A DNA stretch of 64,000 nucleotides from Mycobacteriaceae bacterium (GTDB lineage Bacteria > Actinomycetota > Actinomycetes > Mycobacteriales > Mycobacteriaceae). Position numbers and translations under genes: made by a program. Position 1 is the first letter of the stretch; each line of letters starts with the position of its first letter. The stretch lies in the NCBI GenBank assembly GCA_019245755.1, contig JAFARC010000036.1, positions 62,001 to 126,000 of the forward strand. The letters are read 5' to 3'. Of this stretch, positions 34,501-42,249 are shown one piece after another. The notes below the pieces were generated by a model, which worked only from the letters and a program-made list of their open reading frames with translations, searched no databases and was not told the origin of the DNA.

Positions 34501-35651
34501 ACGCTGCCCATCCCGGTGAGCTCCGGAGCGGTCTGCAATGCCTGATAGCGGTCGGTGCGAATCGTGACCGCAGCGATGAACCCGAGTGCGACCCGGCCGT
34601 CGTTCGCCTTGGCCAGGTCGGCGATCAGCCGCAGGAACACCGAGGCCTCGCTTCCGGCGTCGGCGCCGAACAGTTCCTCGGCCTGATCGATCGGCAGCAC
34701 GAGCGTCGGTGCCTGCGCGTTGGCGGCCCGGTCCAGCAACCGCTCGCAGGCCGCCCGCTGCGCTTCCAGCAGCCAGGTGCGCACCCGCTCTGCGTCCCCG
34801 CCGGCGCAGGCAGCCTTGACTTGGGCGAGATTCGGCGATTGCAGCCGCAGCGATACGCGGGTGGTGTGCAGGGCGTGGGCCAGCCCGGTGTCACCGGTCA
34901 GTACCCGGCGTTGAGGGCGGACGATGTCGAGCAACAGGAATTCGCGGTCGTCGCGGCGCAGCCGTGGTAACAAGCCCGCCCGCAGAAACGACGACTTGCC
35001 GGTCCCGGACGGTCCGAGCACCACGAACATCGTTTCCAGCCCGGACCTGCGCATGCCGCGCAGCGCGTCGAGGCCGCGCAGCATCTGCGCGTCGCGCCCG
35101 AAGAAGACCGCGGCGTCGACGTCCTGCAGCGGCTCCCATCCGCGATACGGGGCGCGCCGCGGATCGGTTGCAGGTGGCCACCTGAAGGACTCGGCGCCGA
35201 TGCCGGCCGCGGCGATTCCGTCTCGCAGCCGATGGAGGCCCTCGGTGAGAAAGATGACCGGGCCGCGCCCGTCGTCGATGTCGACCTCGGTGGTCGGGCC
35301 GTCACCGAAAAGGTCGATCTGCTGCCATTCGCGGGTCGGGTCATCACCGGTCAGCGCGGCGATCCGCGCGCTGAATATGCGCTTGTTCAGGTATTCGGCG
35401 AACCGGAACTCCGTCCGGCATTCGGCGGAGACCTCCCAGTTCGGCGACAGCAGGCAGATCACCGCCTCGCAGCGCGCGCTGGCCTGGCGCAGTGCGTCTT
35501 TCCACCGCACACCGGAGCGGATCCCGGTGTCGCGGTTCAGATCAAGGAAGATCTCGTCGGCCAGTTGCGGATCCTGATCGATCAGCCACTGTCGCAACCC
35601 AATCGCTTGCCGGTTATCCCGACTCGAATGGCTCAAGAAGATGCGAGGCAT
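31530..35651 (-). CDS. TIR - nSTAND ATPase - transmembrane - WD40 repeat protein
   Basis: A 1373-residue protein. Residues 1-130 form a TIR domain (R-I-F-L-S-H-S-S-R-D; S-P-N-W-E-V-S-A-E-C-R-T-E-F, with E81 at the NADase glutamate position). Residues 175-560 form a STAND NTPase with F-F-G-R-D at 183-187, Walker A G-P-S-G-T-G-K-S (213-220) and Walker B V-L-P-I-D-Q-A-E-E-L-F (D322). A charged coiled coil (about 630-680) and one membrane helix (about 686-707) follow. Twelve clear and one degenerate WD40 repeats occupy about 770-1325, ending in V-R-V-W-D or L-R-L-W-D strands, enough for two propellers. The membrane helix implies TIR-STAND inside and WD40 outside, or across a compartment. The likely role is signal-triggered oligomerisation and NAD+ cleavage or cyclisation, as in bacterial immunity. 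It is divergent from the RyR-domain gene. Confidence 0.88.
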   Translation of the reverse strand: MPRIFLSHSSRDNRQAIGLRQWLIDQDPQLADEIFLDLNRDTGIRSGVRWKDALRQASARCEAVICLLSPNWEVSAECRTEFRFAEYLNKRIFSARIAALTGDDPTREWQQIDLFGDGPTTEVDIDDGRGPVIFLTEGLHRLRDGIAAAGIGAESFRWPPATDPRRAPYRGWEPLQDVDAAVFFGRDAQMLRGLDALRGMRRSGLETMFVVLGPSGTGKSSFLRAGLLPRLRRDDREFLLLDIVRPQRRVLTGDTGLAHALHTTRVSLRLQSPNLAQVKAACAGGDAERVRTWLLEAQRAACERLLDRAANAQAPTLVLPIDQAEELFGADAGSEASVFLRLIADLAKANDGRVALGFIAAVTIRTDRYQALQTAPELTGMGSVLFDELKPMPRTQFKEVITGPAARATEGGHALEIEPTLVNTLLDDCTEGGDTLPLLALTLARLYEDYASDGGLDLSDYQSMGGMRSVVRTEIDGLLAANAEQRAAQLKLLRTAFIPWLATVNPDNDQPMRRVARWNDLPAESWPLLEKFVTKRLLMKDTRDGYVVVEVALESLLRQWDDLARWLADEREDLKDADNVERAARAWQQSQQNDAWLLEGTRLTDAETLAAKPGFRDRLQPAREFLNASRRREQERVEAEARHQAAELQAAKDRQQAAEALAAAEAEAREKAQAHAAVLRRRSHVLRAVLAVTLVIATAAVAGFVMATKATDRADQRTLDALRLRLTSQGQAMLAGVEGGGDVRAFQEILAAHRIDPIHLSSLLTAVVTRVDTTRVIEAGGPIMDVSVSPDGHHIISGGADDTVRVWDINTGEPVGPPMTGQAGRVNNVALSDDGRHVLFGGADNTLRVWDADTGKPVGPPMPGVSDVMDLSDDGHRVVSGGSDGTVRVWNADTAQPISAPMAGNTNNVSSVAFSNDGQRVVTGSTTGVVRVWDADSGQPISPEIAGHSGAVTAVTFNSDGHRAASGGADHVVRMWNADTGQPIAGPMIGHLNTVTSVDFSPDDGRVLSGSYDGTLRLWDASTGQAIGQPMSGHQGAVNGVAFTPDGHGIVSGGDDATLRLWDADMGSPTDASLPTGPSMVTSATVSMDRHRIASGDKDGILRFWNADTLAAIGPAMNGHHGAITSVALSADNHRLVSGSADGTLQLWNTDTLAPIGPPMTGHRGAATSAVFSLDGRRMISGGADDTVRIWDADSGKPVGGPMTGHTGAVSAVDISNDGHRIVSGSTDTTLRLWDAASGQPIGSPMTGHTGAVLNVQFGPDGQRVISRSADTTMRLWDATGVRPLGGPMNGHALGTLPIAVSFAPDGQSITSVDSDPTRRLWPKPAQWMWPSLVCSKLSQNMSHKQWRDWVAPDVGYIEVCPGLPIPPDNRNQ

Positions 35652-35783
35652 TTCATTCGCCCCTCCCGAAACAGTTCAACCGGGTAAGCGTAATTCCGCT
35701 TGCCGTATGGATTGGTGCGAAAGCAGCAAAGCGCCACCCTGGCGAAATGTTTCTCCTGTTTTCCGCAAGGATCCAACAAATGG

Positions 35784-35797
35784 TTGTCGGCCGACAA
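35784..35797. promoter_or_regulatory. perfect 14-bp palindrome in the TIR/RyR divergent spacer
   Basis: TTGTCGG directly abuts CCGACAA, a perfect inverted repeat without spacer, 47 bp before the RyR gene start and within the 192-bp spacer shared with the TIR-STAND gene. A looser repeat, AAGCG-N6-CGCTT, lies at 35686-35701 near the TIR start. Either could be an operator that links expression of the two genes. Function is inferred. Confidence 0.4.
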
Positions 35798-35843
35798 TGA
35801 TTGACTCGTGGCTGTTACGCACGACGCTCGGTTCGGTTGAGCG

Positions 35844-38246
35844 ATGCAATCATTGGGATCGGTCGGTCGCTGGCAGGCGCTGGCTTTGCGGCCGGTGCGA
35901 TCGCGTGACGTGGGCGCCACGCGTACCCTTCGCATCTGCCTGCTGATATTGACGGCGGCCTCGGTTGCCTATCTGGCGCTGGTAGCGGTGATCCCGGCTG
36001 CCCGGGAGGGCTTGCCGCCGGCGGTGAAGTGGTTCGGATGCCCGGGCTCGTGGCAGTCGATCTTGATCGTGGTCGGCCTGATTCTGGCCTTGTGCGTGTT
36101 CAGTTACCGGCGGGGCGGCGGAGGCAGCAGCAGCCTGCCCGTGACGATCGTGTTGGGGCTGACCGCGGTCAACTGCGTGCTGAGCGTGGCGTCGTACTGG
36201 AACTGCCACGACGCGACGCACCCGATGTTCGTCACGCCGTTGATGTGGACCCTGCAGCTGCTGAAGGGCAGCACCAGCCAGCTGCAGCTCAGCAGTGGCC
36301 GGGTCTGCCCGCTTCCCACCCCGGTGGCGTTGGAGGTGGCGCGGCTGTCGGCCATGGGGGTGATCCTCTTCGGCGTGGCCAGCGTGGGCATGGCGCTGTT
36401 CGAGGCACAGCTCGACCGCTTCCGGGCCCGCTTCGCGAAGTCGCTGACGGTGGTGGTGGGCGTGGACGACGAATCGCAATCGGTCGTCGCGGCGGTGGCG
36501 CGAACCCTCGAACCCGGCAGCCACCTGGTCCTCGTCGCCGACGACCCGGAGCGGGCGTGTGTCGTTCGGTCCCGTGGTGCGGGCGCGCGGGTCATCCCCG
36601 CCGACCTGAGCCGGCCGCGGACCCTGGCGGCGTTGCCCTTCTGGCACAAGACCGACCGCCTGTACCTGTTGGATGTCGACCCGGTGACCAATGTGGACCG
36701 GCTCCGCGCGATCGGTCAGGCCATGTCCGCTCTCGGCACCAACCGGCGCATCCCGTTGATTGTGCGTATCGACGATCCCTGGCACGCGGCGGCCTGGCGA
36801 GCGGAACAGTTCGGCGGCAGCGACACCCGCTGGGCCGCCGACACGGTGGGCAAGTACGAGGTCACCGCGCGGCGGCTACTCGACGACGTCATTGCCGAGC
36901 CGGTCAACCGGATCCTGGTCTGCGGTACCTCCCCGCTGACCCTGGCGCTGTGCGCCGACTACGCGCAGCGCCAACTCGAGCGGGAATTCTTCGACGACCG
37001 TCCGGACCGGCCGTTGCCGACGATGACGATCGTCGGGGACGCAGCCGACGAATATCGACGCGACCATGAGTTCCGCCAGCAGCAGTCCGGATTGCCGTCC
37101 ACCGAGCACTGCATCGATGCCCTCACCGAGCAGCCCACGCTGCCGGCACTGATGCAACAGATCGACGCCGACCGCGAAACCGGGCCAGGCGTAACAGCGG
37201 TGATGTTCGTCGACGGCAGCGCCGGGCTCGACCCGACCATCGCGACCAGGCTCGCGACGCGCTTTCCCGATCTGCCGATCTATGCCTGGAATCCGAATGC
37301 CGGCGACAGCGATGATCGCGAGCCGATATTCGGGCAGCTGCGCAGCTATCGCCTGGCCATGGACCTCCCCGCTGGTCAGGGCCACGACGCGTGGGAGCGG
37401 GCAGCCAAGCTGATCCATCAGCGCTACGTCGCCGCCGTCAGCGGCACTTCCCCGGCCAGCCGGCCGTGGGCCGAGCTCAGTGACTTTTACCGCGGGTCCA
37501 ATCGCCGCCAGGTGCGCAATGCGTTGTGGATCGTCGAGCAGATCGGCGGCCACACCTGGAACTTGGTCGGCGGTCACGCCGAAGCCCTTGCGCCGCTGAC
37601 CTCGTCGTCTGACCCGCTGGAGCGGCTGGCGGCGATGGGGTTCGACCGATCGACGGCGCTCGCGATGGCACGGGCCGAGCACGAGGACTGGAGCCGTTAT
37701 TACCAGAAGGCGGGATGGCGCCCCGGTGACCGTCGCGACGAGCACCGCAAAACTCACCCAAAGTTGGTGGATTGGGCCGAGATCGAAGCCAACCCCGCCT
37801 ATCTGCACGACGCGTTGGCCAGCTTGGCGACAACACTGGCGCAGCTGCGCGAGCTGGGATACCGTTCACGGCCGGCGTGGCAGCGGTTTCGCCGGATCGG
37901 CGTCGTCACCGCCCAACAGCAACACCATCCGTGGACCTGGACCACCGAATCCGGGGACGTCATGCATGCCGCGGCCGGTGACTGGCTGGTGCACGACTCC
38001 GCCGGGAATCGGTGGTCGGTGCGGGACGAGATCTTTCGCGACAGTTACGAGCACATCGACAACGGGCACTGGCGCAGAACGGGTTTGGTCTTCGCCAGGC
38101 CGGCCCGCGACGGCGAAACGGTCGACACTTTAGAGGGCCCGGTGACCGTGGCCGAAGGAGCCTGGATCGTCAAGGGCGAGCGCGGCGAGCAGTGGCCGGT
38201 GCCGCCTGCCCAGTTCGCGCGACGCTATCAGGGTCCCGTCGACTGA
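35844..38246 (+). CDS. membrane protein with RCK-like folds, RyR domain and PGDYG C-terminus
   Basis: An 800-residue protein with four hydrophobic segments at about 30-50, 70-88, 99-118 and 168-188. A TrkA/RCK-like Rossmann unit follows (L-T-V-V-V-G-V-D-D-E-S, about 200-315) and a second nucleotide-binding-like unit (R-I-L-V-C-G-T-S-P-L-T, about 355-485). A ryanodine-receptor (RyR) domain lies at about 605-675: M-A-R-A-E-H-E-D-W, A-G-W-R-P-G-D, R-K-T-H-P-K-L-V-D-W. The C-terminus (700-800) holds two PGDYG-like units with G-D-W-L-V-H-D-S and G-A-W-I-V-K-G. No potassium-filter motif is visible, so channel function is inferred from the CASTOR/POLLUX-like layout. It is divergent from the TIR-STAND gene. 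The ATG at 35844 lacks a clear ribosome-binding site. Confidence 0.82.
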   Translation: MQSLGSVGRWQALALRPVRSRDVGATRTLRICLLILTAASVAYLALVAVIPAAREGLPPAVKWFGCPGSWQSILIVVGLILALCVFSYRRGGGGSSSLPVTIVLGLTAVNCVLSVASYWNCHDATHPMFVTPLMWTLQLLKGSTSQLQLSSGRVCPLPTPVALEVARLSAMGVILFGVASVGMALFEAQLDRFRARFAKSLTVVVGVDDESQSVVAAVARTLEPGSHLVLVADDPERACVVRSRGAGARVIPADLSRPRTLAALPFWHKTDRLYLLDVDPVTNVDRLRAIGQAMSALGTNRRIPLIVRIDDPWHAAAWRAEQFGGSDTRWAADTVGKYEVTARRLLDDVIAEPVNRILVCGTSPLTLALCADYAQRQLEREFFDDRPDRPLPTMTIVGDAADEYRRDHEFRQQQSGLPSTEHCIDALTEQPTLPALMQQIDADRETGPGVTAVMFVDGSAGLDPTIATRLATRFPDLPIYAWNPNAGDSDDREPIFGQLRSYRLAMDLPAGQGHDAWERAAKLIHQRYVAAVSGTSPASRPWAELSDFYRGSNRRQVRNALWIVEQIGGHTWNLVGGHAEALAPLTSSSDPLERLAAMGFDRSTALAMARAEHEDWSRYYQKAGWRPGDRRDEHRKTHPKLVDWAEIEANPAYLHDALASLATTLAQLRELGYRSRPAWQRFRRIGVVTAQQQHHPWTWTTESGDVMHAAAGDWLVHDSAGNRWSVRDEIFRDSYEHIDNGHWRRTGLVFARPARDGETVDTLEGPVTVAEGAWIVKGERGEQWPVPPAQFARRYQGPVD

Positions 38247-38270
38247 AGAGGTCGCGCTGCGGCGATCTCG

Positions 38271-38504
38271 CTACCCCAAAGCCGACCGGTGTCGCGCCCG
38301 CTCGTCAGCCGCTTGTTGTTCGGCGTTCGTGACGACGATGGCGTCAGGACCGGGATACACCGTGGTGACGTGGTCGCTGGCCCACTGCACCACGTACGGT
38401 GGCGAGCCGTCCGCGGAGCGCACCTCGACGATCTTCCCGCGCTGCTCGTGCCGCTCAACCGTTGTCCCCTTGACGACCAACCAGTCGCCGATGTTCGCCT
38501 TCAT
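38271..38504 (-). CDS. DUF1918 domain protein
   Basis: A 77-residue protein beginning M-K-A-N-I-G-D-W-L-V-V-K-G-T-T-V-E, the opening strand of the small SH3-like DUF1918 domain, followed by G-K-I-V-E-V-R-S-A-D-G-S-P-P-Y-V-V-Q-W. It is common in actinobacteria and its function is unknown. The start at 38504 gives the standard length. It is convergent with the RyR gene. Its G-D-W-L-V pattern resembles the PGDYG units at the RyR protein's C-terminus, which may be a shared fold. Confidence 0.8.
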   Translation of the reverse strand: MKANIGDWLVVKGTTVERHEQRGKIVEVRSADGSPPYVVQWASDHVTTVYPGPDAIVVTNAEQQAADERARHRSALG

Positions 38505-38645
38505 CGCTGACTCCCTTCTGCGCGTCCGCTCTCGATTGTGCGCGCTTGTCGGCGGTCTTGAGAACAGGTTGACCGGCCCTGGACACATCGACCGCCGCGA
38601 TACTGCGCCAGCTGTGAGGACACGCCGGTGGGAAGCTCAGGACGT

Positions 38646-39629
38646 TCAGTTTGGCTGCTCCCGGTGCCGCCCTTCCTCACCCTCGCCGAAGCCCTCCCCG
38701 ACGCCGAAGCCCTCCCGGACCCCAAAGCCGTCCCGGACCGCAAAGCCGTCCCGGCCCCCGACGCGCTCGCCGACCCCAAAGCCGTCCCGGCCCCCGGCGC
38801 CCTCCCCAACTCCGATAACCGAGGTCTCGGGCTCCTCGCTGGCCCCCAGCCGGGGCAGCCGCACATCGGTGGGCGCCTCCAGCTGCTTGACCCGCATCCG
38901 GTCCCGGACTTCCTCGGTGGCGCGGTTGATCCGGTCGACCTCGCTGCGATACATCTGCGCGCGCGTCTCCTGGCTGGCGTAGTGGAAGTACGTCAGCACC
39001 GTCCGCAGCAATTCGAGCTTCTGCTTCTCCCGCTTGGCCAGGTCGTGTGAGGTCATCAGCTCGACCCGCTGAACCGGCTGCAGGTCGTCCCAGTCCAGCA
39101 CCACGTTGGTCTTGTAGGACCGCCGGCGGCCCTTGCGCCACCCCGTCTTCTGCTCCGGGCCGTCGTGATAGGTCACCGTTCCCACGAACCGCCACTCGAT
39201 CGAGCCGCCCAGCTCGTAGCGGTCCAGCGACGAGTCCCACACCGTCCGCCATTCCTGGCCGGGCGCCAGGACCGGCAGTTCGCCCGGCAGCCGCAGCTCG
39301 GCGATATCGACCATGCCGTCGTGCGCGTTCTCGTACTGCGCGACCGTCGGGGGATTCAGAAACGAGAACTCGATGTCGTACGCCGCGGTCTGGCCGAAGT
39401 TCCTCACGACCAGTTCGACGACGTGCCAGTCGGCGGCGTGCGGCTCCATGAACATCGCGACGTGCGGCCGCATCTGCTCGATCCGCAGTTCCCGGTTGCG
39501 CTTGAGCTGTCGGCTGACATAGATCAGCGCGATGATGCCGAGCACCACCGCGGCCCAGACGGCCACGGTCAACCACGTGCCCGATCCCGCGTGAGTCAGG
39601 TCGTGCCAGCGGTCTCTGATCCACCCCAC
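38646..39629 (-). CDS. hypothetical single-pass membrane protein with Gly-rich repeat tail
   Basis: A 327-residue protein with one membrane helix (about residues 18-38: W-L-T-V-A-V-W-A-A-V-V-L-G-I-I-A-L-I-Y). A soluble domain follows with V-V-E-L-V-V-R-N-F-G-Q-T-A-A-Y-D-I-E-F-S-F, which looks like a beta-sandwich, then a helical region rich in K/R/E (about 195-255). The tail (about 270-325) is a low-complexity repeat built on G-F-G-V and G-x-R-D-G-F units, encoded by tandem DNA repeats at roughly 38680-38815. I recognise no function. It lies between the RyR/TIR locus and the echA3 operon on the minus strand. Confidence 0.7.
   Translation of the reverse strand: MGWIRDRWHDLTHAGSGTWLTVAVWAAVVLGIIALIYVSRQLKRNRELRIEQMRPHVAMFMEPHAADWHVVELVVRNFGQTAAYDIEFSFLNPPTVAQYENAHDGMVDIAELRLPGELPVLAPGQEWRTVWDSSLDRYELGGSIEWRFVGTVTYHDGPEQKTGWRKGRRRSYKTNVVLDWDDLQPVQRVELMTSHDLAKREKQKLELLRTVLTYFHYASQETRAQMYRSEVDRINRATEEVRDRMRVKQLEAPTDVRLPRLGASEEPETSVIGVGEGAGGRDGFGVGERVGGRDGFAVRDGFGVREGFGVGEGFGEGEEGRHREQPN
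38680..38815. repeat. short tandem repeats encoding the Gly-Phe tail
   Basis: Degenerate units of about 15 to 21 bp containing C-C-G-A-A-G-C-C-C-T-C or A-A-A-G-C-C-G-T-C repeat along this stretch. They encode the G-F-G-V-type tail of the protein at 38646-39629. Such tracts change length easily between strains. Confidence 0.6.
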
Positions 39630-39679
39630 GGCGCTCTACCTTTCCTGATTTGCCGGGTCGAAGCTACCCGACCGACGGC

Positions 39680-40270
39680 TCAGCCCGCGAACCCACGAAG
39701 CAGCGTCGTCACGCCGAGCCGCCAGCGCCGCTCCACCGACGCCGCACCGGAGCCCAGCCAGCGCCCGCCTTCCTGCACCGCCAGGCCCTGCACCAATGCC
39801 AGCAGTACGTGCGCGATGTCGGTGGGATCGCCGATCAGCAGGCCCGCGTCGACGCATCGCTGGATCCGCCCGATGAACACCTCACGCACCGACGCGCCCG
39901 CCGCCACGTCCTGCGGCCCGGGGTCGAAGTCGGCGAACGGCCGGGTGAACATCACCCGCGCCAGACTGGGCCGCTCCAGGCAGAACCGGCGGAACGCCGG
40001 CGCCAGCCGCACCACGTCGGCCAACGGATCGTCGGTCGCCGGCACCGTGGCCAGCTCGCGGCCCAGTAGCCGGAACCCCTGGAAGAACACCTGCCGCACC
40101 AACCCGGCCTTGTCCTCGAATAGCTCGTACACCGCCGGCACCGACGTGCCGGCCAGCTCGGCCACCCGGCGCGTCGTGAAGCCCGAGATCCCGTGCGCGT
40201 TCAGCGTCGTCACCGCGACGTCGAGCACCTTGTCGCGCAGCTCGGGCGTGCGTTGCTTGACCCGCGGCAC
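39680..40270 (-). CDS. TetR family transcriptional regulator
   Basis: A 196-residue TetR protein. The helix-turn-helix lies at about 25-55 (F-T-T-R-R-V-A-E-L-A-G-T-S-V-P-A-V-Y-E-L-F), followed by a helical ligand domain. The GTG at 40270 lies 7 bp after the echA3 stop, so the two are one operon; the longer open frame upstream is only the echA3 antisense-type continuation. It probably represses its own operon in response to a fatty acyl-CoA or similar ligand. In M. tuberculosis the gene next to echA3 (Rv0632c) differs, so this may be local to this lineage. Confidence 0.82.
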   Translation of the reverse strand: MPRVKQRTPELRDKVLDVAVTTLNAHGISGFTTRRVAELAGTSVPAVYELFEDKAGLVRQVFFQGFRLLGRELATVPATDDPLADVVRLAPAFRRFCLERPSLARVMFTRPFADFDPGPQDVAAGASVREVFIGRIQRCVDAGLLIGDPTDIAHVLLALVQGLAVQEGGRWLGSGAASVERRWRLGVTTLLRGFAG

Positions 40271-40277
40271 TCGAGAC

Positions 40278-40967
40278 CTACTGTGCCTGCGGGTAATCCG
40301 AGTCGATCGCGGTGCGGATGGCGTCGAGCACCTCGGCACGGGCAACCAGCTTGCTGGCCGCGTGCGCCCCGGCGTCCAGCGCGGTGAAGTCCCGAGCGAC
40401 CTCCTCCGCCCGCACCCGCACCCGGTCGGACTGCACCAGCTCGTCGAGGTAGCCGGCGGCGACGGCTTGTGCGCCGATGAACGGCACGGCGAGCCCGACC
40501 GCACGTTGAAACGCCGCCGGGGTGAGCCGATGGCGCAGGATGGCCAGCGCCGCGCGCGGCACCCTCAGCCCGATCGCCACCTCGTTGGCCATCACCCGAT
40601 GGTCGGGGGAGCCGATCAGGTGGTCGCCGCTGAGCAACAGGAACGACCCCATCGCGATCGCGTGACCCGTACACGCCATCACCACCGGCTTGGGGAACGC
40701 CAGTATCCGCGCGGCGAGTTCGAACCCGCCGGCTAGCATGCCGATCGCGGGCTCACCACCGGCCGTCAGCACGCCCAGATCGAACCCGCCGCTGAACACC
40801 CGGTCGTTGCCCGCGATCACGACCGCGCCGATGCCCTCCAGCTCGGCATGGTCGAGCGCTTCGTTGATTTCCAGCTGCATCTCCGGCGACAGGGCGTTGA
40901 CCTTGCCGTCGTCCATCCGGATCGTCGCGACCGACCCCTCGACACTGTAGTGAACCCGATCACCCAT
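40278..40967 (-). CDS. echA3: enoyl-CoA hydratase/isomerase family protein EchA3
   Basis: A 229-residue crotonase-fold protein close in sequence and position to M. tuberculosis EchA3. It shows M-D-D-G-K-V-N-A-L near residue 18, the oxyanion segment V-F-S-G-G-F-D-L (about 56-63) and A-C-T-G-H-A-I-A-M-G (about 98-107). The usual catalytic glutamate pair of enoyl-CoA hydratase is not obvious, so the exact reaction (hydratase, isomerase or thioesterase) is uncertain. It leads a two-gene operon with the TetR gene. The ATG at 40967 is used. Confidence 0.85.
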   Translation of the reverse strand: MGDRVHYSVEGSVATIRMDDGKVNALSPEMQLEINEALDHAELEGIGAVVIAGNDRVFSGGFDLGVLTAGGEPAIGMLAGGFELAARILAFPKPVVMACTGHAIAMGSFLLLSGDHLIGSPDHRVMANEVAIGLRVPRAALAILRHRLTPAAFQRAVGLAVPFIGAQAVAAGYLDELVQSDRVRVRAEEVARDFTALDAGAHAASKLVARAEVLDAIRTAIDSDYPQAQ

Positions 40968-41015
40968 GTGAAAAGACGTTACGTAACAGCGTTCCGGAAA
41001 ACAACAGACAACAAT

Positions 41016-41729
41016 TCAGCCCATCAGCATCCGCCACTGCTGCAGGGTCGTCGGGCGGAAGACGTAGTTGGTGCGGCGCACCTCCGACAGCGCGGCGCTG
41101 CGCTCGGCCGAGTACCAGTGCCCGGGGTACACCGTCGGGTCGCCGCCCAGGTCGGCCAGCTGATGCAGGCTGCGGTACATGTCGTCGGCGTTGCCGCCGG
41201 GGAAGTCGGTCCGCCCGCAGCCTTCCAGGAAGAGCGTGTCGCCGGCGACCAGGCGTCCGTCCAGCAGAAAACACTGGCTGCCCGGGGTGTGGCCAGGTGT
41301 GTGCAGCAGCTCGATCTCGATGTCGCCGATGCCGACCTTGTCGCCGTGCTCGTGGCCGGTCAGCTCGCTTTCCGCGATCCCGGTCACGCGCGACACCCAT
41401 GGCACTTCGTGGGCGTTGGCATGCACCGGCACGCTGACCCGATCCAGCAGTTCGGCGAGGCCCTTGAGCGCAAAACCCATCATCGAGCCGCCGACATGGT
41501 CGGGGTGGTGGTGCGTGACCAGCACCCCCGACAGGCGCATGCCGTCGGTTTCCAGCCTGTCGACGAGGTCACCGGCGGCGTACGCCGGGTCGACGACCAT
41601 GGCATCGCCGGTCTGGCGGTCGCCGATCAGGTAGGCGAAGTTCAGCATCTGCCGCGCGATGACGTCGCCGACCGCGAAATCCCGCCCGGACAACAACTGC
41701 CGGAAATAGAGACGCTCGTCGGTTGCCAT
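41016..41729 (-). CDS. metallo-beta-lactamase fold hydrolase (glyoxalase II-like)
   Basis: A 237-residue MBL-fold protein corresponding in position to Rv0634c. The metal motif T-H-H-H-P-D-H-V-G-G (about 75-84), the later histidine in H-T-P-G-H-T-P-G-S and the bridging aspartate in V-A-G-D-T-L-F are intact. A final G-H-W-Y-S histidine completes the site. It probably hydrolyses a thioester or persulfide with a two-metal centre. The ATG at 41729 is chosen; residues encoded upstream are noise. It is divergent from the tRNA-Thr gene. Confidence 0.87.
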   Translation of the reverse strand: MATDERLYFRQLLSGRDFAVGDVIARQMLNFAYLIGDRQTGDAMVVDPAYAAGDLVDRLETDGMRLSGVLVTHHHPDHVGGSMMGFALKGLAELLDRVSVPVHANAHEVPWVSRVTGIAESELTGHEHGDKVGIGDIEIELLHTPGHTPGSQCFLLDGRLVAGDTLFLEGCGRTDFPGGNADDMYRSLHQLADLGGDPTVYPGHWYSAERSAALSEVRRTNYVFRPTTLQQWRMLMG

Positions 41730-41826
41730 GGTTCTAAGGGTAGGGGCTGAGCCAAACCGACCAACCCGGTGTTTGGCGGCCCACCGCGCCACGCTGTACC
41801 CTCTACAGGGCCCTTGCGCGGGTCAG

Positions 41827-41899
41827 GCCCCCTTAGCTCAGTCGGCAGAGCGTTTCCATGGTAAGGAAAAGGTCAACGGTTCGATTCCGTTAGGGGGCT
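41827..41899 (+). tRNA. tRNA-Thr (GGT)
   Basis: The acceptor stem GCCCCCT pairs with AGGGGGC. The D-arm A-G-C-T-C-A-G, a TTTCC/GGAAA anticodon stem around loop ATGGTAA (anticodon GGT) and the T-arm G-G-T-T-C-G-A-T-T-C-C are all present. No CCA is encoded. It sits upstream of tRNA-Met and rpmG, as in other mycobacteria. Confidence 0.95.
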
Positions 41900-41931
41900 C
41901 GGTGGGCGCCGGGCTGACTGGCGTGGGTCAT

Positions 41932-42005
<74 letters not shown>

Positions 42006-42036
42006 CAAGACGACAACGAGAAAGAAGGCAGCTCCC

Positions 42037-42204
42037 GTGGCCTCCAGCACCGACATCCGGCCAAAGATCACCTTGGCCTGCGAGGTATGCAAACACCGCA
42101 ACTACATCACGAAGAAAAACCGCCGTAACGACCCCGACCGCCTCGAGCTGAAGAAGTTCTGCCCGAACTGCGGCAAGCACCAGCCGCACCGGGAGACACG
42201 CTAG
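42037..42204 (+). CDS. rpmG: 50S ribosomal protein L33
   Basis: A 55-residue L33: [20 protein letters not shown], ending [14 protein letters not shown]. Two C-x-x-C pairs (residues 15/18 and 42/45) form the zinc ribbon, so this is the zinc-binding type (the equivalent of RpmG2, Rv0634B). The GTG at 42037 has an AAGAAGG site. It follows tRNA-Met and precedes hadA, the order seen in M. tuberculosis. Confidence 0.95.
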   Translation: MASSTDIRPKITLACEVCKHRNYITKKNRRNDPDRLELKKFCPNCGKHQPHRETR

Positions 42205-42249
42205 CACCGATTCGCCGTTGCTGAGCTTGACTAGGTAGGTTCTAGACCC

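Noticed and set aside
38680..38815. Tandem repeats considered as a CRISPR or minisatellite
   Set aside because: The units are short, degenerate and in frame with a protein, with no spacer structure.
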